NCBI GenBank assembly: GCA_964492775.1
Contig: CAZBLH010000003.1
Location: 1-64,000 of the forward strand
Reading direction: 5' to 3'
Origin: WRDS01 sp964492775
GTDB lineage: Bacteria; Actinomycetota; Coriobacteriia; Anaerosomatales; PHET01
DNA length: 64,000 bases
The position numbers and the translations under genes are program-made. The notes under the pieces were generated by a model, which made no database searches, had not been told where the DNA came from, and worked only from the letters and a program-made list of their open reading frames with translations. This document shows positions 33,101 through 42,223 of the stretch, one piece after another (the first letter of the stretch is position 1; each line of letters opens with the position of its first letter).

Positions 33101-34453
33101 TCACTCCTGCTCTTCGTAGTCTTCGGATTCGCCCAGGTCCTCGTCGAACAGGCCGAGGCGCATGTTCTCCGCCAGGTCGAGCCTGAGCGAAACGGCCCGG
33201 CCGTGGGCCCACAAGCCCTCGCGCTCGGCCAGCTCCAGCACAGAAGGCCCATCGATCTCGAGCGCTTCGAGACTGTAGCCGAGAACCGAGGACTTCTTCA
33301 CGAAGTCATCGACGGACAGCGGCGACGAGAACCTGGCCGTGCCGCCCGTAGGAAGCACATGGTTGGGACCGGCGATGTAATCCCCCACGCTCTCGGGAGT
33401 CCAGTTGCCGAGGAAGATCGCGCCTGCGTTCTTGATCGCGCCGATGAGCTCGTACGGCTCCGACATCTGCACCTCCAGGTGCTCGGGCGCGATAAGGTCG
33501 ACAGCGTCGAGCGCGGCGACTATGTCAGGGCACACCACCACGAGCCCGTTATCGATGAGCGAGCGCGACGTGATCTCGCCGCGAGGAGACTCGGCAATCA
33601 GAATCTCGAGCGCCTCCTCAACTAGGTCGGGGAGCTCTGGGTCCACCGTCACGAGGTACGTGGCGGCGCGCGGGTCGTGTTCGGCCTGCGCCATCAAGTC
33701 AATGGCCACGAGCCCGGCAACTGCCGTCTCGTCGGCAAGCACGAGGACCTCAGACGGGCCGGCGAGCATGTCGATACCCACGTCGCCCATCACGAGCTTC
33801 TTAGCGGCCGTGACATACGCGTTGCCGGGTCCGGTGACCTTGTCGACCCGAGGGATCGTATCGGTGCCGTACGCGAGTGCGGCAATCGCCTGCGCACCCC
33901 CCACCTTGTAGATCTCGGTCACACCAACGTGCGCGGCCGCGGCCAGCGTATGCGGGTCCACGCTACCATCCGCCGCCGGCGGGACGACCATGGCGATCTC
34001 TTCGACCCCAGCCACAAGCGCGGGGATTCCGTTCATAAGAACACTGGAGGGGTAGCGTGCGCGCCCGCCCGGCACGTAGATTCCGACGCGCGCGATGGGC
34101 GTGATCTTCTGGCCAAGGAAGATGCCCTCCTGCGCGGTCGTGAACCAGCTCTGCGGAACCTGCCGCTCGTGGAAGTCCTCGATGGCCGCGGCGGCTGTCG
34201 CGATCGCGTCGAGGAATGCCTCGTCAACCTGGGACGTTGCCGCCGCGATCTCCGCCTCGCTGACCCGAAGCGCGCTCAGCTCGGCCTTGTCGAACTGCTG
34301 AGTGTACTCAAGAAGCGCTTCGTCGCCGCGCCTGCGGACGTCATCGATGATGCGCGCGGCAACGCCGAGGACCTCGACATCGACACCCCCACTACGCGAA
34401 AGGTCGGCCTCGGTGAGCCTTTGTCCCGGTTCGAGCACGATCCGGCGCATCAT
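33101..34453 (-). CDS. hisD: Histidinol dehydrogenase
   Basis: 450 aa zinc enzyme oxidising histidinol to histidine in two NAD-dependent steps, the last of the pathway. Signatures are YVPGGRARYPSSVLMN, KVTGPGNAYVTAAKKLVMG, GPSEVLVLAD, LMAQAEHDP and EHLEV, covering the zinc and catalytic Glu/His residues. AGGAGACC precedes the start. The C-terminal 12 residues are strongly acidic. It lies between hisG and hisC. Confidence 0.97.
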   Translation of the reverse strand: MMRRIVLEPGQRLTEADLSRSGGVDVEVLGVAARIIDDVRRRGDEALLEYTQQFDKAELSALRVSEAEIAAATSQVDEAFLDAIATAAAAIEDFHERQVPQSWFTTAQEGIFLGQKITPIARVGIYVPGGRARYPSSVLMNGIPALVAGVEEIAMVVPPAADGSVDPHTLAAAAHVGVTEIYKVGGAQAIAALAYGTDTIPRVDKVTGPGNAYVTAAKKLVMGDVGIDMLAGPSEVLVLADETAVAGLVAIDLMAQAEHDPRAATYLVTVDPELPDLVEEALEILIAESPRGEITSRSLIDNGLVVVCPDIVAALDAVDLIAPEHLEVQMSEPYELIGAIKNAGAIFLGNWTPESVGDYIAGPNHVLPTGGTARFSSPLSVDDFVKKSSVLGYSLEALEIDGPSVLELAEREGLWAHGRAVSLRLDLAENMRLGLFDEDLGESEDYEEQE

Positions 34454-34538
34454 CTCGATGGTCTCCTATCTCCACTACCGTCCGCTTTCGTGGCGTACTC
34501 CATGTCTGCAGTCTCACCGTCCTGAGCGCATCCTGCGG

Positions 34539-35222
34539 TCAGGGGCGCCAGGCCTCTCCCGATTCTACCGACAGCGCCGATAGCGCATCGGCGAGTTCGA
34601 CCACGCGCTTGTCAATGCGCGTAGCCACCGGGTTGCCCACGAACCGAGCCGTCGACGACCAGACGTCCTCCACGACCCTGAGCCCGTTCTCACGAAGCGT
34701 CGTGCCCGTCGCGGTGATGTCGACGATCACGTCCGCCATCCCCGTGAGCGGCGCAAGCTCTATGTTCCCGTAGAGCTTCACGATCTCAACCTGGATGCCG
34801 CGCTCGTCAAAATGCGCCTGCGCGATGTTGGGGTACTTCGTGGCGACGCGAAGCACACCGAGCTGGCCGTACCGCTCGTAGATCTCGTCGCAGCCGACCG
34901 GCGCCGCGACCACGAACTTGCACCCGCCGAAGCCGAGATCGACGAGCCCGGATACCTCCAGTCCGGCCTCTACGAGCACGTCACGCCCGGCTATGCCGCA
35001 GTCAGCGCCACCGTAGGCGACGTAGATCGGGACATCCGAGGGCTTGGCGATCACCACCTCGGCCTGTGGGATGTCGATGATCAGCTGCCGTCCGGGATTC
35101 TCAAGCGCCGAGGTGTCCCACCCCGCGCCGGCAAGCATCGTCAGGCTGCCCTCGTACAGGGCGCCCTTGGGAACGGCGATCCGCAACTTCCTGTCGAACG
35201 CTCCACGCGCCGTCGCGATCAT
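34539..35222 (-). CDS. hisG: ATP phosphoribosyltransferase, short form
   Basis: 227 aa, first and controlling step of histidine synthesis (ATP + PRPP). It has RIAVPKGALYE, YVAYGGADCGIAGRDVL and the PRPP loop DITATGTTLRENGL. It lacks the C-terminal regulatory domain of long HisG, so it needs HisZ, encoded directly upstream with an ATGA overlap. Feedback by histidine would act through HisZ (family knowledge). Confidence 0.96.
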   Translation of the reverse strand: MIATARGAFDRKLRIAVPKGALYEGSLTMLAGAGWDTSALENPGRQLIIDIPQAEVVIAKPSDVPIYVAYGGADCGIAGRDVLVEAGLEVSGLVDLGFGGCKFVVAAPVGCDEIYERYGQLGVLRVATKYPNIAQAHFDERGIQVEIVKLYGNIELAPLTGMADVIVDITATGTTLRENGLRVVEDVWSSTARFVGNPVATRIDKRVVELADALSALSVESGEAWRP

Positions 35223-36490
35223 CGCGCATCGCCCCCCGCAGGCAGCTGCACGCGCCCGGTAGGCTCGCCCGCGCCATCGAGGCGCTCGACAACCAACTCG
35301 CCGGCTTCGCCGCCACCGCTCGCCCAGAGCGCCTCGATGGCGCCGCTGCGCTCGGCCTCACGCGCGAGTTCGATCCCGCTTCGGCCCGAGAGGCGCACGC
35401 ATAGCCCGGCCGAGCGCAGCGCGGCGGCGGCCGCGAAGGCGGCCTCCGCCGGCGAGCCCCCGACGACGGCGTCGAGCTGCGGGGCGGGCGGCTCGGCGTC
35501 CTGCTCGGCGAGCGCGATCAGAACCCGCTCGACGCCGAGCGCGAAACCCGCCGCCGGCGACGGCTGCCCCAGCCGTCCCAGCACGCCGTCGTAGCGCCCC
35601 CCGCCGCCGAGCGGCACGCCCACCCCCGGTGCGTACGCCTCGATGACGATTCCGGTGTAGTAGTCGAAGGAGCGCATGACCGAGAAGTCGGCGATCACCT
35701 CGCCCGCAATCCCGCCCGCCTCGAGCAGCGCGAACGTCTCCGCGAGCGCATCGAGCGCGTCTTGGCACCCGAACCCGGCAGTCAGCTCGCCGCAGGCGTC
35801 AACTGCGTCGGCAGTGCCCCGGAGACGCGGCACCGCGCGCAGCGCCTCTCCAGCCGCTGGCGCCACGCCCTCGGCGCGGGAAAGCCGGTCGATCCCTACC
35901 AGGTCGCGGCCATGCGCCGCTGCGACGACCGCCTCGCCCCATGCTGCGTCCATCCCGGCGGCCGCCACGACAGCCGATAGCACCTCAACCGAGCCGACGG
36001 CCACGGTGAACCTGGGCAGCCCGGCGCTTCGCAGCGCCTCCACGAGCGCCGAGATCACCTCGGCGTCGGCGGCTGGCCCAGCAGTGCCGATCAGCTCGAT
36101 GCCTGCCTGAGTGAACTGCCGCGCCTGGCCACGAAGCGATTCGTGCTCCCGAAACACGGATGCGAGATAGCGGAGCCGGTGCGGGCCCGGCTTGTCGGCA
36201 AGGCGGGCAGCGGCCATCCGCGCGATCGGGACAGTGAGATCGGGCCTAAGCGCGAGCAGCCGCCCGTCAGTGTCAGAAAGGGTGAATGCGGTACCGGAGA
36301 GCGGGCCTGCACCCGCCTCGAGCATGTCGAGGCGCTCGACCACAGGAGTCTCGACAAGCGAGTATCCCCACGCGGACAGCGCCGCGCCTATGCGTGCCAT
36401 CACGACCTCGCGCGAGGCCGCCTCATCCGGCATCACGTCGCGGAAGCCTCTCGCAGTAACAGGACGCACGAAGACCACACCTTCAATCAT
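35219..36490 (-). CDS. hisZ: ATP phosphoribosyltransferase regulatory subunit
   Basis: 423 aa, related to histidyl-tRNA synthetase but part of the short-HisG complex. It has class II motif-like segments (GFRDVMPDEAASRE, LRPDLTVPIARM, LRYLASVFRE) and SFDYYTGIVIEAY with GGGGRYDG and GFALGVERVL. Absence of an anticodon-type complete synthetase and coupling to hisG argue for HisZ rather than HisS. It is the first gene of the operon; no ribosome binding site is obvious before ATG 36490. Confidence 0.92.
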   Translation of the reverse strand: MIEGVVFVRPVTARGFRDVMPDEAASREVVMARIGAALSAWGYSLVETPVVERLDMLEAGAGPLSGTAFTLSDTDGRLLALRPDLTVPIARMAAARLADKPGPHRLRYLASVFREHESLRGQARQFTQAGIELIGTAGPAADAEVISALVEALRSAGLPRFTVAVGSVEVLSAVVAAAGMDAAWGEAVVAAAHGRDLVGIDRLSRAEGVAPAAGEALRAVPRLRGTADAVDACGELTAGFGCQDALDALAETFALLEAGGIAGEVIADFSVMRSFDYYTGIVIEAYAPGVGVPLGGGGRYDGVLGRLGQPSPAAGFALGVERVLIALAEQDAEPPAPQLDAVVGGSPAEAAFAAAAALRSAGLCVRLSGRSGIELAREAERSGAIEALWASGGGEAGELVVERLDGAGEPTGRVQLPAGGDAR

Positions 36491-36540
36491 TCACGGGAAC
36501 GTGTGTGGGTTCGCCGCGCTCGGCTCGCCCTCATTCTGCC

Positions 36541-36570
36541 ACTCTATCACAGTAGAGTGCTAAAGCACAA
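36541..36570 (-). promoter_or_regulatory. Histidine operon promoter with overlapping palindrome
   Basis: TTGTGC (36570..36565), 18-bp spacer, TAGAGT (36546..36541) on the minus strand, giving a leader of about 45 nt before hisZ. A perfect 7-bp inverted repeat, CACTCTA-N6-TAGAGTG (36540..36559), covers the -10 and spacer. One side also reads as TTAGCACTC, the left half of a CIRCE (HrcA) element, but the other half is imperfect and at the wrong spacing. Confidence 0.5.
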
Positions 36571-36597
36571 CCAAGCCCGTCCGCAGCATCATGCGCC

Positions 36598-39500
36598 TCA
36601 GGCCTCGATGGCGGCCGCTCCGAACAGCTCCATCAACTCGGCATGCAGGCCACCGGCGTCAGCGTCCACGCGCTCCTGCATCCTGCACGTGATTGTCTTG
36701 CCCGCGGCGGCATCCCAGACCTTCAGCTCGACGATGTCGCTACCAGGGTAGTGTCCGAGCGCGCGCTTGAGCTTCTCGGCGCGCCCGTTCACAAGCGCAT
36801 CGCCGTCGGCGTTGACCACCAGTCGCTTCGGGGGACGGCCGAACTTGCTGCCGTCGAACTCCTCCGCGGCGAGCACCATGAGCTTCTTGCCGCGATCGTT
36901 GTCCTCGAGCTTCGCCCGCACGCGCAAGACCCGGTCGACCTCGAGTATCGCGCTGTACTGTTCGTACGTCTTCGGGAAGAAGACCGCCTCGATCGAGCCG
37001 TCCAGGTCCTCGATCTCGACCGTCGCCATCATGGCGCCCTTCTTGGTGGGTCGCCGGTCTACCGAGGCCACGATGCCCGCGAACCAGCCGCTGGAGCCGT
37101 CGGGGAGCTCCTCGATGTCGCCGAGCGAGTGATCGGCGGCCGCTCTGACCTGGTCGGCGATCTCGCGGAGAGGGTGATCCGAGACGTAGATGCCGAGCAT
37201 CTCTTTCTCGAACGCAAGCTTCATCTTCTTGTCCCACTCGTCATCGGTGGGCTCAGGCACGTCGACCGAGAACCCGTTGTCCTCGGCGGCGAGCATGTCA
37301 AACATCGACACTTGGCCAGTCGCGCGATCGCGCTGGCGCTTCACGGCGGCGTCAACGCAGTTGTCCATCATCGACATCAGGTGCTTGCGGGTGTAGCCGG
37401 TGGAGTCGAACGCGCCGGCCTTGATGAGCGCCTCGATCGTCCTCTTGTTCATGCTCGAGAGTTCCACTCGATCGCAGAAGTCCTGGAGCGATGCGAACGG
37501 GCCCGACTCACGGGCTGCAATGATGCCCTCGACCACAGACTCCCCCACTCCGCGGATTCCCGCGAGGCCGAAACGGATGGCCCCGTCGACCACGGTGAAG
37601 TACGCTCCCGAGCTGTTCACATCGGGCGGCAGCACCGAGATGCCCGCGCGGTTGCAGGCGCCCAGGTAGTGGACGATCTTCTCGGTCTTGCCGGTATAGC
37701 TGGTGAGCACCGCTGCCATGAACTCGAGCGGGTAGTGCGCCTTGAGGTACGCGGTCTGGTACGAGAGGACGCCATAGGCGGCTGCGTGACTCTTGTTGAA
37801 GGCGTACTTCGCGAACTCGGCGATATCGCGCCAGAGCTCCTCGACGACCCGCGCGTCGTACCCGCGCTCTACCGAGCCCTCGACAAACTGCGGTTTGAGT
37901 TCGTCCATGATGGCCTGGATCTTCTTGCCCATGCCCTTGCGCAGCTTGTCGGCTTTGGCAGCGGTGAACCCCGCCATCTCCATCGAGATCTGCATGACCT
38001 GCTCCTGGTAGACCATCAACCCGTAGGTCTCCTCCAGGATCGGCTTCAGACGGTCGTCGTAGTACTTAATAGGCGCCTTGCCGTGCTTGCGCTTGATGAA
38101 GTTCGGGATCGAGTCCATCGGACCCGGGCGGTAGAGCGCGACGACGGCGACGATATCGGCGAACTGGTTCGGCTTGAGCTGCTTCAGCACGTTGCGCATG
38201 CCCGGCGACTCGACCTGGAACACACCGTCGGTGTCGCCGCGCTGGAGCAGCTTGAAGGTGGCATCGTCGTCGAAGGGGATCTCGTCGATGTTGATGTCGA
38301 CGCCGCGGTTCTCTCGGATCTGCCTCAGTGCGGTGGCAATCACAGTGAGGGTGCGCAGGCCGAGAAAGTCCATCTTGAGCAGGCCCAGATCGGCGACGGT
38401 GGGACCGTCGTACTGGGTGATGACAGCGCCACCCTTGGTGTCACGCTTCACCGGAACGTGCATGTCCAGCGGATCGGGGCAGATGACCACGCCGGCGGCG
38501 TGCACGCCCTCGTTGCGAGTGATGCCCTCGATTGCGCGGGCCGCGTCAATGATGCGCTTCGTGTCCGGGTTGCTCTTGTAGTCGGCTACAAGCTCGGGGC
38601 TCGGCGGAATCCCCTCTTTCTTGTCGCCGTTCAGCGCCTGGTCGATGGTGATGTCCAGGGGCATCGCCGGGATCATCTTCGAGATGCGGTCCGGCACACC
38701 GTACGGGAACCCGAGGACCCGGCCGGCATCGCGGACAGCCGCGCGCGCCTTCATGGTGCCGAAGGTGATGATCTGCGCCACCTTCTCGTCACCGTACTTG
38801 CGTCTTACGTAGTCGATGACCTCGCCGCGGCGCTCGTCGTCGAAGTCCATATCGATATCGGGCATCTCGGTCCGCTCGGGGTTCAGGAACCGCTCGAACA
38901 GCAGGCCGTTCTCGATGGGGTCGAGCGCGGTGATGCCGAGCGTGTAGCTGATGATCGAACCGGCCGCCGAGCCGCGGCCCGGGCCCACGCCGATGTCGTT
39001 GTCCTTCGCCCACTGGGTGAAGTCGGCGACGATCAGGAAGTAGGCGGCAAGCCCCTTCCCGTTCACGACCTCGAGCTCGTACTCGAGGCGCTCCATGACC
39101 GTGTCAGGCAGCGGGTCGCCGTACCGGGCCTTCGCGCCCTCGATGCAGCGCGAGCGCAACAGCGACTCGGACGTGTGCTCCTCCGGCAGCGGGAACGCCG
39201 GGAGGATGATCTTGCCGAACTCCATCGACAGCGAGCACTTCTCGGCGACATCGAGGGTGTTCGTGATCGCCTCGGGGTACTCCGAGAGCGACTCTGCCAT
39301 CTCCTCGGGCGTCTTCATGTAGAACTGGTCGCAGGAGAACTTCATTCGCCCCGGCTGGTCGAGCGTCGAGCCGGTGCCGATGCACAGCAGCAGGTCCTGG
39401 GTCTCGGAGTCGCGCTTCTCCAGGTAGTGGATATCGTTCGTTCCCACAAGCCCGAGTCCGAGCTCTGAGGCTATCGAACTCAGCTCCCGGTTGATCTGGG

Positions 39501-40053
39501 CCTGGCTGATGCCGTTGTCGGCAACGATGCCCTGATCCTGCAGCTCGATGTAGAAGTCGCCGGGCGCGAAGATCGAGGCGTACTTCTCGGCCCAGCGCCG
39601 CGCCTCCTCTGGCGTGCCCCGCTCCACGGACTTGCTGACGATGCCGCTCATACACGCCGAGGTGCCGATAAGCCCCTCGCTGTACCGCTCGAGAAGCTCG
39701 AGGTCCACCTGAGGCTTGTAGTAGAAGCCGGAGACCGCCGCATCGGAAACGAGCGCCATGAGGTTGCGGTAGCCCTCGTTGTTCTTGGCCAGCAGTAGCA
39801 GATGGTACAGGTCAGGCTTGCCGCCGGAGAGCTGGCGCTTGGGAGTGAAGTAGACCTCGCAGCCGATGATCGGCTTGACCCCGGCCTTGGTGGCGGCGCG
39901 ATAGAAGTCGACGGCACCGTACATGTAGCCGTGGTCGGTGAGCGCGAGCGCGGGCATCTCGATGTCTCGCGCACGCGACACGAGCTTCTCTACGCGAGCG
40001 GCTCCGTCCAGCATCGAGTACTCGCTGTGGGTGTGCAGATGCACGAACGACAC
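36598..40053 (-). CDS. dnaE: DNA polymerase III subunit alpha
   Basis: 1151 aa, main replicative polymerase (DnaE1 class). The N-terminal PHP domain begins FVHLHTHSEYSMLDGA. The catalytic palm has GPGRGSAAGS near 355 and MPDIDMDFDDERR (acidic residues). Next come the thumb and fingers with YRPGPMDSIPNF, GVHAAGVVI and KSHAAAYGVLSYQTAYLKAHYP (His/Lys nucleotide contacts), then an HhH motif (IRFGLAGIRGVGE) and a C-terminal OB fold (GIVASVDRRPTKKGAMMATVEIED). The GTG at 40053 follows AAAGGGGCG. It is 34 bp after the YerC-like gene and ends about 110 bp before hisZ. Confidence 0.97.
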   Translation of the reverse strand: MSFVHLHTHSEYSMLDGAARVEKLVSRARDIEMPALALTDHGYMYGAVDFYRAATKAGVKPIIGCEVYFTPKRQLSGGKPDLYHLLLLAKNNEGYRNLMALVSDAAVSGFYYKPQVDLELLERYSEGLIGTSACMSGIVSKSVERGTPEEARRWAEKYASIFAPGDFYIELQDQGIVADNGISQAQINRELSSIASELGLGLVGTNDIHYLEKRDSETQDLLLCIGTGSTLDQPGRMKFSCDQFYMKTPEEMAESLSEYPEAITNTLDVAEKCSLSMEFGKIILPAFPLPEEHTSESLLRSRCIEGAKARYGDPLPDTVMERLEYELEVVNGKGLAAYFLIVADFTQWAKDNDIGVGPGRGSAAGSIISYTLGITALDPIENGLLFERFLNPERTEMPDIDMDFDDERRGEVIDYVRRKYGDEKVAQIITFGTMKARAAVRDAGRVLGFPYGVPDRISKMIPAMPLDITIDQALNGDKKEGIPPSPELVADYKSNPDTKRIIDAARAIEGITRNEGVHAAGVVICPDPLDMHVPVKRDTKGGAVITQYDGPTVADLGLLKMDFLGLRTLTVIATALRQIRENRGVDINIDEIPFDDDATFKLLQRGDTDGVFQVESPGMRNVLKQLKPNQFADIVAVVALYRPGPMDSIPNFIKRKHGKAPIKYYDDRLKPILEETYGLMVYQEQVMQISMEMAGFTAAKADKLRKGMGKKIQAIMDELKPQFVEGSVERGYDARVVEELWRDIAEFAKYAFNKSHAAAYGVLSYQTAYLKAHYPLEFMAAVLTSYTGKTEKIVHYLGACNRAGISVLPPDVNSSGAYFTVVDGAIRFGLAGIRGVGESVVEGIIAARESGPFASLQDFCDRVELSSMNKRTIEALIKAGAFDSTGYTRKHLMSMMDNCVDAAVKRQRDRATGQVSMFDMLAAEDNGFSVDVPEPTDDEWDKKMKLAFEKEMLGIYVSDHPLREIADQVRAAADHSLGDIEELPDGSSGWFAGIVASVDRRPTKKGAMMATVEIEDLDGSIEAVFFPKTYEQYSAILEVDRVLRVRAKLEDNDRGKKLMVLAAEEFDGSKFGRPPKRLVVNADGDALVNGRAEKLKRALGHYPGSDIVELKVWDAAAGKTITCRMQERVDADAGGLHAELMELFGAAAIEA

Positions 40054-40087
40054 GCCGAAGCGCCCCTTTCTTCGGGCGGGATGCGGT

Positions 40088-40381
40088 TCACTCCTCGCCG
40101 AGCTTGCTGATTACGCCGCGGTATCCCTCGGCACCGTAGTTGAGCGCTTTGCTCACACGCGAGATCGTGGTTGCTGAGGCTCCCGTCGCCTTCTGGATCT
40201 CAGCGTAGTGGTCCCCCGCGGCGAGCATGCGCGCGACCTCAAGGCGCTGCGCCATCTCCTGGATCTCGCGAACGGTGCACAGATCGAGCAGGAACGCGTA
40301 CGCCTCGTCGGTGGATTCGAGAGTCAGCAACGCGCGCAGCAACTCCTCCACCTCAGCTGTCCTGAGGCGATCCTCGGCCAT
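40088..40381 (-). CDS. TrpR/YerC/YecD-family DNA-binding protein
   Basis: 97 aa, all helical. The TrpR-like helix-turn-helix is ICTVREIQEMAQRLEVARMLA-like: REIQEMAQRLEVARML, then YAEIQKATGASATTISRVSKAL (about 55-76). Members (YerC of Bacillus) are small regulators of unclear target, often near the purine or DNA-metabolism genes. The ATG at 40381 follows GAGGGAG. It lies just upstream of dnaE on the same strand and may be co-transcribed. The 124-bp gap 40382-40505 has only possible -10 boxes (TATCCT, minus strand). Confidence 0.88.
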   Translation of the reverse strand: MAEDRLRTAEVEELLRALLTLESTDEAYAFLLDLCTVREIQEMAQRLEVARMLAAGDHYAEIQKATGASATTISRVSKALNYGAEGYRGVISKLGEE

Positions 40382-40505
40382 TCGTTGTCTACTCCCTCAA
40401 GGCTGGGCTACCACAAGATATCGCGGTCAGGATACCACTCGACGACGACATACTGGGTCCGAGCGTGCCGAGCGGCGCGCCTGTTGCGATAAGCGGCTTG
40501 CAGCC

Positions 40506-41222
40506 TCAGACGAGCCCGAGGCTGCGCCACACGCCTGCCGCGATACCGAATGACGGGAGGTACCAGGTCAGCGCACCGGCGAGGTAGATGATGACGTCCT
40601 TGCGCGCAAGGTCGTAGATGTTGAGACCCGGAATGAAGCTCAGCACGATGCCCGCGACCACAAGCACGAAGGCGACTGCGATTACGACGATCTGCACGAC
40701 ATCGGCGGCCTGCTTCGGCGCGCGAAGTCGGCGCACCAAGCTCACCGCGAGCGGCGCAGCCACGGCCACCAGGCCCGGCCAGAAGGCGACGGCAAGCCCT
40801 TGTCCGGCTATGCCGAGCAACTTGCTCAACGGCACCATGAAGAGCGAGGCGGTGAACATGATCGTCACCCCGCTCACGACGATGATGGGAGTGAGCACGG
40901 CGATTCGGACAAGTCGCTTGCGCAGACTCTCCTCGTGCGCGCTGTCGAGCAGGAACGTAGCGATCAGACCGAGCAAGAACGGCACCGTCACATAAGAGAC
41001 GTAGGCGAACGTGTAGGTGGTGGAGCGGTCGTCTCCGAACGGCAGACGGCTCATCAACGCGACGCCCGGAATGAGGAACATCAGGATGAACGCGTAGACG
41101 GCGGCGTAGGTGTCAAGCAGCCTGGGGACGTGATGGTCGTCGGACTCGTGGGCCTGAGGCACGTCACCGCGATACTCGGTGGCGACGGGTGAACCGGCGA
41201 TATGTGGCGTTGTAGCGGCCAT
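40506..41222 (-). CDS. Putative membrane protein
   Basis: 238 aa. After a soluble N-terminal 30 residues (Ala/His/Asp-rich) there are about six hydrophobic segments: YAAVYAFILMFLIPGVAL, YVTVPFLLGLIATFLL, VLTPIIVVSGVTIMFTASLF, GLAVAFWPGLVAVAAPLAVSL, IVVIAVAFVLVVAGIVLS and a last one near the C-terminus. No family recognised. ATG 41222 is chosen because AGGAG lies 8 nt upstream. It stands alone, oriented like its neighbours. Confidence 0.75.
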   Translation of the reverse strand: MAATTPHIAGSPVATEYRGDVPQAHESDDHHVPRLLDTYAAVYAFILMFLIPGVALMSRLPFGDDRSTTYTFAYVSYVTVPFLLGLIATFLLDSAHEESLRKRLVRIAVLTPIIVVSGVTIMFTASLFMVPLSKLLGIAGQGLAVAFWPGLVAVAAPLAVSLVRRLRAPKQAADVVQIVVIAVAFVLVVAGIVLSFIPGLNIYDLARKDVIIYLAGALTWYLPSFGIAAGVWRSLGLV

Positions 41223-41290
41223 CTGTGTACTCCTCGGCAAAGGGCGATCGAATGCCTGTCGATCAGATAATGCCCGCCGGGAGCACGTAG

Positions 41291-42139
41291 CTATATGACT
41301 TCAGTCAAGTCTGCCGTCTGACATTGCTCCGGCCCTGCTTCGGCGACCGGGTTGATGAGCGAGCCGATGCCCGAGATACGCACCTCGACGACGTCGCCGG
41401 CCGACAGCGCACTGACCCCTGCCGGCGTGCCGGTAAGCACCACGTCACCAGCCACGAGCGTCATAACGTGGCTGACAAAGCTCACGAGCTCGAAGGGGTC
41501 GAACAGCATGTCGCTTGTGTGTACCGACTGGCGCTGCTCGCCGTTGACGTAGCACTCCAGCGTGAGGTCTCGCGGATCGGCGAGGTCGGTCTCAACCCAG
41601 GGCCCGAGCGGACAGAAGGTATCGAAGCCTTTCGCGCGCGCCCACTGCCCGTCCTTGCCCTGCAGCTCCCGCGCGGTCACGTCGTTGGCACACGTGAAGC
41701 CGAGCGTGTTGGCGCGTGCCTCCCCGGGCGAACAGCGGTGCGTCCGCCGGCCGATGACGACACCCAGCTCGGCCTCGTGGTCGACTCGGCCCACGCCAGG
41801 TGGCAGCAGTATCGGCTCTCCCGGCCCGATCACCGCGGTCGAGGGCTTGATGAAGATCAGGGGCTCGACCGGCGTGTCGTGGCCCATCTCGGCGATGTGC
41901 GCCTTGTAGTTCAATCCCACGCACACGACCTTGGTCGGCGTGACCGGAGCGAGGAACTTGGCTGCCGAGAGAGGCAGCGACTCCTCAGGCTCCCATGCGG
42001 CGAAGGGCTCGTCACTGATGAGCGTGATTGTGTCGTCATCGGCAAGACCGTATCGGCAGTCGTCGCCGTGCAGGACGCGAACCAGACGCAACCCCGGCAC
42101 CTCCCCTGAACGCGTAATCGCAACCCTCAAGGAATGCAA
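41291..42139 (-). CDS. Fumarylacetoacetate hydrolase (FAH) family protein
   Basis: 282 aa. The C-terminal FAH domain shows CVGLNYKAHIAEMG, KPSTAVIGPGEPILLP, the metal ligands in DHEAELGVVIGR and ANDVTARELQ, then TGTPAGVSAL. Relatives hydrolyse or decarboxylate C-C bonds of oxo-acids (acylpyruvases, oxaloacetate decarboxylases); the substrate is undetermined. The start is uncertain: TTG 42139 is the longest, TTG 42130 (MRVAITRSG) is equally possible, and neither has a good ribosome binding site. It is 84 bp after cimA. Confidence 0.88.
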   Translation of the reverse strand: MHSLRVAITRSGEVPGLRLVRVLHGDDCRYGLADDDTITLISDEPFAAWEPEESLPLSAAKFLAPVTPTKVVCVGLNYKAHIAEMGHDTPVEPLIFIKPSTAVIGPGEPILLPPGVGRVDHEAELGVVIGRRTHRCSPGEARANTLGFTCANDVTARELQGKDGQWARAKGFDTFCPLGPWVETDLADPRDLTLECYVNGEQRQSVHTSDMLFDPFELVSFVSHVMTLVAGDVVLTGTPAGVSALSAGDVVEVRISGIGSLINPVAEAGPEQCQTADLTEVI

Positions 42140-42223
42140 TACGGTGCGCGGCGGGCCATCCCTGCGAGAACCGGCTGAGAGTTCGGTGAACGGACAGTCG
42201 AGCTGGCGAACGGCGTGCAGGCC

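Noticed and set aside
35219..36490. hisZ as a histidyl-tRNA synthetase (hisS)
   Set aside because: It overlaps a short hisG, the catalytic motifs are degenerate and Ala-rich, and this is the standard hisZ-hisG arrangement.
36536..36563. A genuine CIRCE element (HrcA) before hisZ
   Set aside because: Only one 9-nt half is perfect; the other matches 6 of 9 and the spacing is 10, not 9. No chaperone gene is near. Reported as an unassigned palindrome.
36643..39468. A 941-codon frame antisense to dnaE
   Set aside because: The minus-strand frame is unmistakable DnaE with all motifs; the antisense reading is a compositional mirror with no family features.
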